DNA of 64,000 nucleotides from NCBI RefSeq assembly GCF_000773975.1, contig NZ_JRUQ01000062.1:186001-250000 (forward strand). The letters are read 5' to 3'. Below the pieces are notes generated by a model. It made no database searches. It had not been told where the DNA came from and worked only from the letters and a program-made list of their open reading frames with translations. Origin of the DNA: Erwinia typographi (GTDB lineage: Bacteria > Pseudomonadota > Gammaproteobacteria > Enterobacterales > Enterobacteriaceae). Both the position numbers and the translations under genes were made by a program. The number at the start of each line of letters is the position of its first letter. The stretch's first letter is position 1. This document shows positions 1 through 9,065 of the stretch, in pieces.

Positions 1-1
1 C

Positions 2-475
2 CGGTATCTGAAGATCGTGTCAGGCGAATCCGTGATCGCTTCGTCGGCCGCCACCGTCAGTACTCTGCTGCTGGAGCTGCCGGTCTGGGCCATGTTCATC
101 GGGTGGATCGCCTTCTTCACTCGCGGTTTAAACTGGCGCAGCGGTCTGGTGAACCTCAGCTGTGTCCTCATCGGTTTGCTGCTGGGTATTGGCGCCGCAC
201 ACGCTTTGGGCGCCCTTAACCCGTTGTTCGGCACCTATGCAATCAGCGTGGTAGTGGTGGTGGTCACCGGCATTGCCTTATCACTTGCCAGAGCACCGGT
301 ATTCAACAACCTGCTGGGCTTTTTCCTCGGTCTGGTGGCCTATTTTGCCTCGCATTTGCCGCCTTCGCCCGCTACGTTGCTCACCCTCGGGCTGGCCGTT
401 GCCATCGGGACGGCGGCGGGATTCCTTGCTCATGCCTGGCAACACTATATCAACGCGGCCGCACCGGTTCGCTAG
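2..475 (+). CDS. DUF1097 family inner-membrane protein, 5' end outside window
   Basis: The reading frame is open to the left edge of the window, so the true start probably lies upstream; a GTG at 17 is the first start codon inside. The protein is almost entirely hydrophobic, with about five membrane segments. The segment WAMFIGWIAFFTRG resembles the conserved tryptophan-glycine region of DUF1097 proteins such as E. coli YcdZ. The function of this family is unknown. The stop is at 473-475, followed by about 125 bp before the DoxX gene. I assign the family from the hydrophobic pattern and that motif only, so the call is moderate. Confidence 0.6.
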   Translation, partial: RYLKIVSGESVIASSAATVSTLLLELPVWAMFIGWIAFFTRGLNWRSGLVNLSCVLIGLLLGIGAAHALGALNPLFGTYAISVVVVVVTGIALSLARAPVFNNLLGFFLGLVAYFASHLPPSPATLLTLGLAVAIGTAAGFLAHAWQHYINAAAPVR

Positions 476-600
476 CGTTACGCTTTATCACGTCAGCGCA
501 GAAAAAATAACCTGCAAGTAGCCAACGATCGGTCCCCGACAGGCATTCTGTATTATGCCCGTAAGGAAGAAATCATCCATCTGGCAAAAGAGAGGAGAGT

Positions 601-1086
601 ATGACCTACAGTCTTATCCGGCAGTTGCGGCATCTTTATCACGGGCTGGCCTGTCAGGCAGCCCGTTTCGAACCCGCCCTGTATGCGGTGCTGCGCATCA
701 GTTTCGGTATTGTGCTGTTTACACATGGGCTGCCTAAAGCGCTTGGTGATGCGCATGGCTCAATGGCGGACCCGATGATGGCGTCAACCCGACTGATTGG
801 CGAGGGAATGGGGCTGCCTTTTGCCCCACAGTTAGCCTTGCTGGTTATGCTGCTGGAGACCATAGGTGCTGTTATGCTGGTGCTGGGGGTGATGACGCGT
901 GGCATCGCGCTGATCTTTGCAGTAGAGATGGTAGGGATCTGCGTGGCACTTGGGCCAACCTGGCCGTGGATCGATCGCGGTATTGAATACCCGGTGCTGA
1001 TGGGATTCCTTGCGCTTTACATCGTGACACGCGGTGGCGGTATCTATGCGGTGGATAGCAAAGTGGCTCAGATTGCTCCACGCTGA
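601..1086 (+). CDS. DoxX family membrane protein
   Basis: A 161-residue protein with four hydrophobic segments typical of the DoxX family. It includes the early conserved stretch RISFGIVLFTHGLPKAL (about residues 33-49) and a C-terminal membrane helix. DoxX proteins are small inner-membrane proteins, some tied to oxidoreductase complexes or thiol and redox stress; the substrate here is unknown. The ATG follows a strong ribosome site (AGAGGAGAGT). The gene ends 3 bp before the convergent end of the LacI regulator, so the two do not share an operon. Confidence 0.8.
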   Translation: MTYSLIRQLRHLYHGLACQAARFEPALYAVLRISFGIVLFTHGLPKALGDAHGSMADPMMASTRLIGEGMGLPFAPQLALLVMLLETIGAVMLVLGVMTRGIALIFAVEMVGICVALGPTWPWIDRGIEYPVLMGFLALYIVTRGGGIYAVDSKVAQIAPR

Positions 1087-1089
1087 AGG

Positions 1090-2109
1090 CTAAGCCTGCC
1101 CGGGCCCCAGGCTGGAGCTACGCACTTTCAGCCGCCCGGCCAGCGTCACATGCGTGGCGGCATCCTCCTGATTGTACAGATACTCCACCGCCAGGCGGCC
1201 CAGTTCATCATACGGCAACCTGATGCTGGTCAACGGTGGCATCATCTGTTCCGATATTTTCTGGTCGTCATAACCGGCTACCAGAATATCCTGCGGAATA
1301 CGCCTGCCGTTTGCCGCCAGCGCCTGATAGCAACCAATCGACAACCAGTCGCTGGCACAAAAAATCGCATCAGGAGGTTCGGGCAGCGCCAGCAGTGATT
1401 GCGTGGCGAGGTAAGACTCGTTGAACTGCCAGTTAGTCTGGCGCACCCATTCTGTCACTGGCGCAATACCCGCCTGCGCCAGCGCATCCTGATAGCCCGC
1501 CAGCCGGTTCCGGGTCGCATCCATCCACTCTTCCCCAGTAATATGGGCAATACGTCGGGCCCCCTGGGCGATCAGATGACGGGTAATCTGGAAGGCATTG
1601 GCATAATCATCCGGGATAAATGATGGCGTTAGCGGCGAAGCGGGATCGCGTTGATTAAGCAGAACTACCGGCAAACGCGTGCACCCTTCATACTCACTCA
1701 TATCGATAGCGGCAGTGACCGGCGAGGCAAGAATGATGCCGATGCAGTTACGCTTTTCCAACTGGCTAATAATATTAAGCGCCAGCTCGGTATCATCGCC
1801 GTAATCGTACACCGTTAGCAGGACTTCGTTACGCCACGCCGTTTCACGAGCCTGGCTGATAGCATCAATGAAGGGATCGTAACTTTGTAGCGAGCTGATT
1901 AACAGGGCAATTTCTTCCTGATTATGCGGCGTGTGAACGGCGGGTAGCCGCGTATAGCCCAACTCTGTCGCCACGGTAATCACCCGACGGCGGGTGTCAT
2001 CACTCAGCTTAATATGGCGTGACTGATTCAGCACCAGCGATACCGTCGCCTGAGAAACGCCAGCGGCGCGAGCGATATCATTCATCGTCACCTTATTTTT
2101 TCGCTTCAT
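1090..2109 (-). CDS. LacI family transcriptional regulator
   Basis: A 339-residue repressor with an N-terminal helix-turn-helix at about residues 8-30 (MNDIARAAGVSQATVSLVLN) and the LacI hinge. A periplasmic-binding-protein-like sugar sensor fills the rest (AIFCASDWLSIGCYQAL, LVAGYDD). It is read divergently from a cytoplasmic glycosidase and a GPH symporter, so it most likely controls those two genes in response to the imported glycoside or a breakdown product. The 200-bp shared promoter region holds two inverted repeats close to the glycosidase start that could be its operators. The ligand cannot be named from sequence. Confidence 0.9.
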   Translation of the reverse strand: MKRKNKVTMNDIARAAGVSQATVSLVLNQSRHIKLSDDTRRRVITVATELGYTRLPAVHTPHNQEEIALLISSLQSYDPFIDAISQARETAWRNEVLLTVYDYGDDTELALNIISQLEKRNCIGIILASPVTAAIDMSEYEGCTRLPVVLLNQRDPASPLTPSFIPDDYANAFQITRHLIAQGARRIAHITGEEWMDATRNRLAGYQDALAQAGIAPVTEWVRQTNWQFNESYLATQSLLALPEPPDAIFCASDWLSIGCYQALAANGRRIPQDILVAGYDDQKISEQMMPPLTSIRLPYDELGRLAVEYLYNQEDAATHVTLAGRLKVRSSSLGPGQA

Positions 2110-2268
2110 CTGCCCTTCCTGACGCCCTTGAGAAACAACATCATACCCTTCCTCCCTGCGCTACGGCAGCCCCCTGCGCGGTCGGTCACGTTTTTGCGTT
2201 TTCGTGCAGTGAAATCTGTGATTGCAGTCGCTTTTCTCCGCCGTGGCATTTGCTCACTTTAGCGACAA

Positions 2269-2300
2269 CTAATATTTATTAGCTAAACATTATCAGCTAA
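2269..2300. promoter_or_regulatory. Inverted repeats, candidate LacI-family operators
   Basis: Two overlapping palindromes lie directly upstream of the glycosidase: CTAATA-TT-TATTAG at 2269-2282, and TTAGCT-N10-AGCTAA at 2279-2300. Divergent LacI regulators usually bind palindromes at this position. A weaker CRP-like site (TGTGA-N6-TCGCT) lies at 2217-2232. The repeats are seen directly; the assignment to this regulator is inferred. Confidence 0.45.
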
Positions 2301-2310
2301 TGAGGCGATC

Positions 2311-3399
2311 ATGAAACAGCAGTGGAGTAAAGAACAGGCGCAGACGTGGTATCAGCAACAGGGATGGCTTTGCGGCTTTAATTATCTGCCGTCCACGGCC
2401 GTGAACTGGACCGATATCTGGCAATCAGAAACCTTTGATGCGGCCACCATCGATCGCGAACTGGGCTGGGCGGCGGCAGCTGGCTACAACACGCTACGCA
2501 TCAACCTGCCATTTATTGTCTGGGAACACGATCGGGAGGGATTGTTTACCCGTATAGAGCGCTTCCTGACGCTGGCCGGGAGCCACGGATTTCGCACCAT
2601 GCTGACCTTACTGGATGATTGCGGTTTTTCCGGCGATGAACCCTACCTCGGACCGCAAAAACCGCCGGTGCCCGGCAAACACAACAGCCAGGCCGCGGCC
2701 AGCCCCGGACGAGCAAAAGTGTGCGATCGCGGCTGCTGGCCGGGCATTGAACAATATGTTCGCGATGTGATCCGACAGTTTCGCCGCGATCGCCGCGTGC
2801 TGCTGTGGGATCTCTATAACGAACCGGGCAATCGCGGCATTTTCGCCACCGGGACGCAAGAGGTGCAGTATGACGAAAAACTGGAACGCTATGCCCATGA
2901 ATTGATGCAGCTCGCCTTCCAGTGGGCGCGTGAAGAAGATCCCGATCAGCCGCTGACCATCTGCGCATGGCGTCTGCCAGCGGAAGAGGAAAACGAACGG
3001 TTCTATCAGCATCCGATGGATCAAACGGCGCTGGCGCTGTCCGATGTGATTAGCTTCCATGCCTACACCAATACTGCCCGGATGGTCGCCATCATCCAAC
3101 AGCTACAGCAGCTGGGGCGACCGCTGTTTTGTACCGAATGGCTGGCCCGCCACGTTGGCAGTACCGTTGAGGAACAGTTGCCACTGATGCATGTCGCCAA
3201 TATTGCCTCCTATCAGTGGGGGCTGGTGCGGGGCAAAACCCAGACCTGGCTGCCGTGGCCGGAAGTGATGAAGAGCGCTACCGACTATTGCCGACTGTGG
3301 TTCCATGACGTATTTGACGAGAACGGCATTCCTTTCTCCCGTAGTGAAATGGCCTTGCTGAGCAAACTCAGCAAAATTACGCGGCATCCCGCCGCCTGA
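2311..3399 (+). CDS. Cytoplasmic clan GH-A glycoside hydrolase (GH5-like)
   Basis: A 362-residue (beta/alpha)8-type glycosidase without a signal peptide. The clan GH-A retaining pair is visible: the acid/base glutamate in LLWDLYNEPG (Glu171) and the nucleophile in PLFCTEWLARH (Glu276), with the substrate-site SFHAYTN at about 249-255. Related proteins are often labelled cellulase or 1,4-beta-xylanase, but the true substrate is unknown. Because it is cytoplasmic and sits 74 bp ahead of a glycoside symporter, it probably cleaves a short imported oligosaccharide or beta-glycoside. The ribosome site is GAGG, 8 bases before the ATG. A hairpin at 3424-3443 separates it from the symporter. Confidence 0.8.
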   Translation: MKQQWSKEQAQTWYQQQGWLCGFNYLPSTAVNWTDIWQSETFDAATIDRELGWAAAAGYNTLRINLPFIVWEHDREGLFTRIERFLTLAGSHGFRTMLTLLDDCGFSGDEPYLGPQKPPVPGKHNSQAAASPGRAKVCDRGCWPGIEQYVRDVIRQFRRDRRVLLWDLYNEPGNRGIFATGTQEVQYDEKLERYAHELMQLAFQWAREEDPDQPLTICAWRLPAEEENERFYQHPMDQTALALSDVISFHAYTNTARMVAIIQQLQQLGRPLFCTEWLARHVGSTVEEQLPLMHVANIASYQWGLVRGKTQTWLPWPEVMKSATDYCRLWFHDVFDENGIPFSRSEMALLSKLSKITRHPAA

Positions 3400-3423
3400 A
3401 GTAAGAATGTCGGCAAGTACAAT

Positions 3424-3443
3424 CCCGGCAGTCCGCTGCCGGG
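3424..3443 (+). repeat. Intercistronic hairpin between glycosidase and symporter
   Basis: CCCGGCAG-TCCG-CTGCCGGG forms a perfect 8-bp stem with a 4-base loop. No T-run follows, so it more likely sets relative expression or mRNA stability within the operon than terminates it. Confidence 0.5.
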
Positions 3444-3473
3444 TAATAAGGGACACACCAGGATACAACGACA

Positions 3474-4859
3474 ATGAAAATACCCTCTCGTGAGTTGTGG
3501 TCTTATTTTGGCTATGGTTTAGGTCAATGTTTCAGTTTTGGCTTAGTGGGTTCATTTATTAATTACTTTTATACCGATGTACTGGGCATTTCTGCATTGG
3601 CGGCAAGTACTATTTTTCTTATCGCCAGAGCCTGGGATGCGATTCACGATCCGCTGTTCGCCAGCATCATGGATACCATCAACAGTCGGTTCGGCAAATT
3701 CCGCCATTTTATGCTGATTGCCCCGCTGCTGATCACCGGCGTCACTCTTCTGTCCTTTTATAAAATTGAAGCGGACACCACCACCAAAATCCTCTATGCC
3801 GGTGTGACCTATATTCTATGGGGAACGCTGTATGCGATTTCAGATATCCCATTCTGGTCAATGTCGTCGGTGATGACCAATGATTCCAGCGAACGCACCC
3901 GCGCCGTTACCGCCGCGATGCTGGGCGTCAATGCCGGGATCGCCTGCGCCAATATCTTCTTTCCTAAGCTGTCCACCTTTTTCGCGCAGTACAGCAATGA
4001 TAAAGGCTATTTTATGGCGGCGCTGGTCATGATGTTATTTGGCCTGCCGCTGATGCTGAACGGATTCCTACAAATTAAAGAACGCGTCCCACCCAGTCTT
4101 GAAAAAGTGACCATTCGCGATACCTTCGGTAATTTAAAAAGGAATAAGCCGTTATTTATTATTCTGCTGTCCTTCTTCTTTTGCGTCTTTCATAACGTCG
4201 CCAATGGCATTTATATCTACTTTTTCATTTACAACCTGGGAGACGCCAGTCTGCAAATGGCCATCGGGATTATGGGCATCGTTGCGGCCATCATTTGCCT
4301 GATAGCGCCGATGCTGACCCGCAGGTTACAGAAACGCAAACTGTTTATGATCCTCTGTGGTCTGGATATCGTCGTGCGGGGCATCATGTGGTTTGCCGGC
4401 TATCAGCACACGGTACTGCTGTTTATTCTGCTGGGGCTGAGTACGTTGTTTGTGATGATGACCAATATCCTCACCTCATCAATGATTGCAGACACCATTG
4501 AGTATGCGGAATACCACACCCACAAACGCTGTGCGGCGATAACGTTCTCCGGTCAGACCTTTACCGGCAAGATGTCCGTGGCCGTCGGCGGCGGGTTGAT
4601 TGGGGTCTATCTGACCACCATCGGCTATGTGCCGCAGGCGCAGAGCCAGGGCGGCGCGGTGCTGAGCGGTCTGTTCTTTGGCATCTGCCTGCTACCGGCG
4701 ATAGGCTCGCTGATCCGCATGGGCATCATGTCTCGCTTCACTTTCACTGAAGAGAAACACGCCGAAATTTGCCGCCTGCTGGCCGAGCGCCGTCGCCAGG
4801 CGACAGACGTAGCAAGGGATAATCAGGAAGCGGCTACGCGACCAGTCACGACAAACTAA
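3474..4859 (+). CDS. GPH-type glycoside/pentoside/hexuronide cation symporter
   Basis: A 461-residue inner-membrane transporter with about 12 hydrophobic segments. The GPH family signature RAWDAIHDPLFASIMD sits at about residues 43-58, in the MelB/YicJ/XynB-like position. GPH proteins couple sugar or glycoside uptake to sodium or protons. The gene lies 74 bp after the glycosidase and shares its direction, so the pair probably forms an operon for uptake and hydrolysis of one glycoside under the divergent LacI regulator. The N-terminal part is more AT-rich than the flanking genes. Specificity cannot be read from sequence. Confidence 0.85.
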   Translation: MKIPSRELWSYFGYGLGQCFSFGLVGSFINYFYTDVLGISALAASTIFLIARAWDAIHDPLFASIMDTINSRFGKFRHFMLIAPLLITGVTLLSFYKIEADTTTKILYAGVTYILWGTLYAISDIPFWSMSSVMTNDSSERTRAVTAAMLGVNAGIACANIFFPKLSTFFAQYSNDKGYFMAALVMMLFGLPLMLNGFLQIKERVPPSLEKVTIRDTFGNLKRNKPLFIILLSFFFCVFHNVANGIYIYFFIYNLGDASLQMAIGIMGIVAAIICLIAPMLTRRLQKRKLFMILCGLDIVVRGIMWFAGYQHTVLLFILLGLSTLFVMMTNILTSSMIADTIEYAEYHTHKRCAAITFSGQTFTGKMSVAVGGGLIGVYLTTIGYVPQAQSQGGAVLSGLFFGICLLPAIGSLIRMGIMSRFTFTEEKHAEICRLLAERRRQATDVARDNQEAATRPVTTN

Positions 4860-4898
4860 TGCGTCCTGCGCAGACCACGTTCAGGTTTAACCTCGACA

Positions 4899-4930
4899 AT
4901 AAAAAACGGGCAGCGTATCAGGCTGCCCGT
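4899..4930 (-). terminator. Rho-independent terminator of dnaKJ
   Basis: On the minus strand ACGGGCAGC, a 7-base loop and GCTGCCCGT are followed by TTTTTATT. It lies 22 bp past the dnaJ stop. Confidence 0.85.
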
Positions 4931-4951
4931 CTTAGTCAGTAAACCGTCAGC

Positions 4952-6091
4952 TTAACGGGTTAAATCATCAAAGAACTTCTTCACGCCGTCGAAAAAGGTT
5001 TTCGAGCGCGGGCTGTTCTTCTCGCCGCTTGGGCCGCCAAAGCTCTCTTCAAGCTCACGCAGCAGCGCCTTCTGCTTGTCGTTAAGGCTGACCGGCGTTT
5101 CTACCACTACGCGACACAGCAGGTCGCCCTGCGCGCCGCCGCGCACGGATTTCACGCCTTTGCCACGCATGCGGAACAGCTTGCCGGTCTGCGTTTCGGC
5201 AGGGACTTTCAGCTTCACCCGGCCATCAAGCGTCGGCACTTCGATTTCGCCACCCATTGCCGCCATCGCGAAGTTGATCGGCACTTCACAGTAGAGGTTG
5301 TTCTCTTCGCGTTCGAAGATCGGGTGCTTGCGCACCTGCACCTGAACGTACAGATCGCCAGCGGGCGCGCCGTGCTCGCCCGCTTCGCCTTCGCCGCTCA
5401 GACGGATGCGGTCGCCCGTATCTACACCGGCCGGAATTTTCACCGACAGGGTTTTAGACTTCTCAACGCGGCCGTGGCCGTGGCAGGCATGACAAGGATC
5501 TTTGATCACCGAGCCGCGACCGTGACAGGTCGGGCACGCCTGCTGCACGGTAAAGAAGCCCTGGCGCATCTGTACCTGGCCCTGACCGTGACAGGTTCCG
5601 CAGGTCTGCGGTTTGGTACCCGCTTTAGCGCCGCTACCGTGGCAAACCTCACACTCTTCTAAGGTAGGAATGCGGATCTCTTTGGACACGCCGCGGACAG
5701 CTTCTTCAAGCGTCAGCTCCATGTTGTAGCGTAAATCGGCGCCGCGCGCAGCACGCTGCTGACGGCGTCCTCCGCCAAAGATATCGCCGAACACGTCGCC
5801 AAAGATATCGCTGAAGTCGGCACCGCCGCCGCCAAAGCCGCCGTGCCCGCCGCCCATTCCGCCCTGTTCAAAGGCCGCATGACCATACTGGTCGTAGGCT
5901 GCGCGTTTCTGCCCGTCGGTCAGAATTTCGTACGCTTCCTTAACCTCTTTGAATTTGGCTTCGGATTCTTTATCACCTGGATTACGGTCAGGGTGGAATT
6001 TCATCGCCAGGCGTTTATAGGCCTTTTTGATTTCACGCTCATCCGCTGAACTGGAAACGCCTAAAATCTCGTAATAGTCTCTCTTCGCCAT
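4952..6091 (-). CDS. dnaJ: Chaperone protein DnaJ (Hsp40)
   Basis: Co-chaperone that delivers unfolded clients to DnaK and stimulates its ATPase. The 379-residue protein has the J domain with the HPD motif at residues 33-35, a Gly/Phe-rich linker, and four CxxCxGxG zinc repeats ([32 protein letters not shown]). The C-terminal substrate-binding domains follow. I place the start at [10 protein letters not shown] (6091) rather than at an in-frame codon 69 bp upstream, because this matches the universal DnaJ N-terminus. It lies 109 bp downstream of dnaK, separated by a stable hairpin, and is probably co-transcribed from the heat-shock promoter. Confidence 0.98.
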   Translation of the reverse strand: MAKRDYYEILGVSSSADEREIKKAYKRLAMKFHPDRNPGDKESEAKFKEVKEAYEILTDGQKRAAYDQYGHAAFEQGGMGGGHGGFGGGGADFSDIFGDVFGDIFGGGRRQQRAARGADLRYNMELTLEEAVRGVSKEIRIPTLEECEVCHGSGAKAGTKPQTCGTCHGQGQVQMRQGFFTVQQACPTCHGRGSVIKDPCHACHGHGRVEKSKTLSVKIPAGVDTGDRIRLSGEGEAGEHGAPAGDLYVQVQVRKHPIFEREENNLYCEVPINFAMAAMGGEIEVPTLDGRVKLKVPAETQTGKLFRMRGKGVKSVRGGAQGDLLCRVVVETPVSLNDKQKALLRELEESFGGPSGEKNSPRSKTFFDGVKKFFDDLTR

Positions 6092-6119
6092 TCTGCTGGT
6101 CCTGCCCTTAACATGCGTG

Positions 6120-6148
6120 CACGGGCGTGGAGAAACTCCGCGCCCGTG
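6120..6148 (-). repeat. dnaK-dnaJ intercistronic hairpin
   Basis: CACGGGCG pairs with CGCCCGTG around an inner GGAG/CTCC stem. There is no T-run, so it probably tunes dnaJ relative to dnaK rather than ending transcription. Confidence 0.55.
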
Positions 6149-6200
6149 GCTGGTTATCATCAGTGGCCCTGTTCAGGCCACCGTGCCCGCTCAAGGGCGA

Positions 6201-8117
6201 TTATTTTTTGTTGTCTTTCACTTCTTCAAATTCAGCGTCAACAACGTCGTCATCCTGCTTAGCGGAAGCCTCACCGGCATCGGCTGCGCCACCAGCGGCC
6301 TGCTGCTGCTGAGCGAACTCCATCAGCTTGCTGGAGACTTCCATCAGCGCCTGCATTTTCGCTTCAATTTCGGCTTTGTCTTCGCCTTTCAGCACGGTGT
6401 TCAGCTCGGTCAGGGCTGCCTCAATAGGCGCCTTGTCGTCTGCTGGCAGTTTGTCGCCGGCTTCATCCAGCTGTTTACGGGTGCTGTGAGACAGATGATC
6501 GGCCTGGTTACGAACCTGAACCAGCTCCTCGAATTTACGGTCGGACTCGGCGTTAGCCTCGGCGTCACGCACCATTTTTTCGATTTCATCGTCGTTCAGA
6601 CCAGAAGAAGCCTTGATGGTAATCTTCTGCTCTTTACCGCTGTTTTTGTCTTTAGCCGATACGTGCAGGATACCATCCGCATCGATATCGAAGGTGACTT
6701 CAATCTGCGGCATACCGCGCGGTGCAGCCTGGATACCGTCCAGGTTGAACTGACCCAGTGATTTGTTATCACCGGCACGCTTACGCTCACCCTGCACCAC
6801 ATGAATGGTTACAGCAGACTGGTTGTCTTCCGCAGTCGAGAACACCTGGCTGTGTTTGGTTGGGATCGTGGTGTTTTTGGCGATCAGCGCGGTCATTACG
6901 CCGCCCATGGTTTCGATACCCAGGGACAGAGGCGTAACGTCCAGCAGCAGAACGTCCTTAACATCACCCGCCAGCACGCCACCCTGAACCGCAGCGCCAA
7001 CGGCAACCGCTTCGTCCGGGTTCACGTCTTTACGTGGTTCTTTACCAAAGAACTCAGCAACTTTCGCCTGCACCATTGGCATACGAGTCTGACCACCGAC
7101 CAGGATTACGTCGTTAATGTCAGAAACAGACAGACCAGCATCCTGCAACGCCACTTTCAGCGGATCGATAGAGCGGGCTACCAGGTCTTCCACCAGCGAT
7201 TCCAGCTTCGCACGGGTCACTTTGATGTTCAGGTGCTTAGGCCCCGTCGCATCGGCAGTGATGTACGGCAGGTTAACGTCGGTCTGCTGAGCTGAAGAGA
7301 GCTCAATTTTGGCTTTCTCTGCGGCTTCTTTCAGACGCTGCATAGCCAGCGGATCGTTGTGCAGATCGATGCCTGAATCTTTCTTAAATTCAGCCACCAG
7401 ATAGTTGATCATCCGGCTGTCAAAGTCTTCGCCGCCGAGGTGGGTATCACCGTTGGTAGCCAACACTTCGAAGGTTTTTTCGCCGTCAACTTCATCGATT
7501 TCGATGATGGAAATATCGAAAGTACCGCCGCCCAGGTCATAAACCGCGATGGTGCGGTTGCCCTGGCCTTTATCCATACCGTAAGCCAGCGCGGCAGCGG
7601 TAGGTTCGTTGATGATACGTTTTACGTCCAGACCTGCGATGCGGCCGGCATCCTTCGTTGCCTGACGCTGCGCATCGTTAAAGTAGGCTGGTACGGTGAT
7701 AACCGCTTCAGTCACTGGCTCGCCCAGATAATCTTCCGCCGTTTTCTTCATTTTTTTCAGCACTTCAGCCGAAATCTGCGGCGGTGCCATTTTCTGGCCT
7801 TTTACATCGATCCAGGCGTCACCGTTATCAGAACCGGCAATTTTGTAAGGCATGATTTTGATATCACGCTGAACTTCTTCGTCCTGGAAGCGGCGGCCAA
7901 TCAGACGCTTAATCGCAAACAGGGTGTTCTGTGGGTTGGTCACGGCCTGACGCTTGGCCGGTGAACCGACCAGAATCTCGCCGTCCTGGGTGTAAGCAAT
8001 AATGGAAGGGGTGGTGCGATCGCCTTCCGCATTTTCCAGCACGCGCGCTTTGCCGCCATCCATAATCGCGACGCAAGAGTTCGTCGTACCCAGGTCAATA
8101 CCAATAATTTTACCCAT
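6201..8117 (-). CDS. dnaK: Chaperone protein DnaK (Hsp70)
   Basis: ATP-dependent chaperone, 638 residues, the same length as the E. coli protein. It opens with the phosphate-binding [13 protein letters not shown], carries the ATPase motifs [12 protein letters not shown] and [10 protein letters not shown], and then the substrate-binding domain and an acidic lid tail. The C-terminus EEVKDNKK is close to the E. coli form. It works with DnaJ encoded just downstream and with GrpE encoded elsewhere. A sigma-32 promoter lies about 125-155 bp upstream of the start. Confidence 0.98.
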   Translation of the reverse strand: MGKIIGIDLGTTNSCVAIMDGGKARVLENAEGDRTTPSIIAYTQDGEILVGSPAKRQAVTNPQNTLFAIKRLIGRRFQDEEVQRDIKIMPYKIAGSDNGDAWIDVKGQKMAPPQISAEVLKKMKKTAEDYLGEPVTEAVITVPAYFNDAQRQATKDAGRIAGLDVKRIINEPTAAALAYGMDKGQGNRTIAVYDLGGGTFDISIIEIDEVDGEKTFEVLATNGDTHLGGEDFDSRMINYLVAEFKKDSGIDLHNDPLAMQRLKEAAEKAKIELSSAQQTDVNLPYITADATGPKHLNIKVTRAKLESLVEDLVARSIDPLKVALQDAGLSVSDINDVILVGGQTRMPMVQAKVAEFFGKEPRKDVNPDEAVAVGAAVQGGVLAGDVKDVLLLDVTPLSLGIETMGGVMTALIAKNTTIPTKHSQVFSTAEDNQSAVTIHVVQGERKRAGDNKSLGQFNLDGIQAAPRGMPQIEVTFDIDADGILHVSAKDKNSGKEQKITIKASSGLNDDEIEKMVRDAEANAESDRKFEELVQVRNQADHLSHSTRKQLDEAGDKLPADDKAPIEAALTELNTVLKGEDKAEIEAKMQALMEVSSKLMEFAQQQQAAGGAADAGEASAKQDDDVVDAEFEEVKDNKK

Positions 8118-8240
8118 CTACACATCTCCCACTTAAATTCATGTCAAATCAGTTTATGAACACTTAATGCGGGCTTTATTTGCCGTTTCAACCATCGGCG
8201 CCGCGCTTTTTTTCCAGGTTCATAACCTTGGATGCCAAAT

Positions 8241-8273
8241 AAGATGGGGACATCCCTGACGGCATCAAGGGGG
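8241..8273 (-). promoter_or_regulatory. Sigma-32 heat-shock promoter of dnaKJ
   Basis: On the minus strand CCCCCTTGATG (-35, 8263-8273) and CCCCATCTT (-10, 8241-8249) match the sigma-32 consensus and nearly equal E. coli dnaK P1. Transcription would start near 8235, giving a leader of about 117 bases. The rest of the 326-bp gap between dnaK and satP holds the satP promoter region, where I recognise no specific site. Confidence 0.85.
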
Positions 8274-8443
8274 AGGATGAAAAAAAATTTGTTTTTTCTA
8301 CTCTCCAGATCAAGGTTTACCGCATACAGGATCATTATGATGCGGCGCTTGCCGAGTGAGATGGACAATTCTTCTGCGAAATCAGGGAAAAGCAGCCATT
8401 AATCTCACGCTTTTGTGACTTTTCCGTAACACCAGAGGACAAT

Positions 8444-9064
8444 ATGCATAGTAATAAACTGGCGAATCCCGGCCCTCTCGGCCTGATGGGGTTCGGGATG
8501 ACCACCGTCTTACTCAATCTGCATAACGCAGGATTTTTTCCGATGAACGCCGCCATCATCAGCATGGGGATTTTTTTCGGCGGGCTGGCGCAGATTCTGG
8601 CGGGCCTGCTGGAATATAAAAAAGGCAATACTTTCGGGCTGACGGCCTTTACGGCCTATGGCTGCTTCTGGCTGAGCCTGGTGGGAATTTTACTGCTGCC
8701 CGCCATGGGGCTGGCATCAGCAACCGATCCGCTGGTGCTGGGTATCTGGCTGGCGCTTTGGGGCGTGTTCACGCTGTTTATGTTCTTCGGCACGCTGCGC
8801 GCGAACCGCGCCCTGCAATTTGTATTTGCCAGCCTGACAGTGCTGTTCGCCCTGCTGGCATTCGGCAATCTCACCGGCCGCGCCGGGGTGCTGACGCTGG
8901 CGGGCTATGAGGGGATCCTCTGCGGCGCCAGCGCGATTTATCTGGCGATGGCGGAAGTCATCAACGAGCAGCTGGGCCGCACGGTGCTGCCAACGGGCGA
9001 ACCTATGGCGGCTGCCCGCGCTCAGAAAGCGTTGTGCCCCGCCGACGAAAGTTGCAGGGCCTGA
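8444..9064 (+). CDS. satP: Acetate/succinate transporter SatP (YaaH family)
   Basis: A 206-residue GPR1/FUN34/YaaH family inner-membrane protein with six hydrophobic segments. The family signature appears as NPGPLGLMGFGMTT at residues 7-20. E. coli SatP is an acetate-succinate:proton symporter of 188 residues; the extra length here is a C-terminal tail rich in Ala and Arg. The position between dnaK and mog matches the E. coli neighbourhood, which supports orthology. It ends 1 bp before the convergent MFS gene. Confidence 0.92.
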   Translation: MHSNKLANPGPLGLMGFGMTTVLLNLHNAGFFPMNAAIISMGIFFGGLAQILAGLLEYKKGNTFGLTAFTAYGCFWLSLVGILLLPAMGLASATDPLVLGIWLALWGVFTLFMFFGTLRANRALQFVFASLTVLFALLAFGNLTGRAGVLTLAGYEGILCGASAIYLAMAEVINEQLGRTVLPTGEPMAAARAQKALCPADESCRA

Positions 9065-9065
9065 T

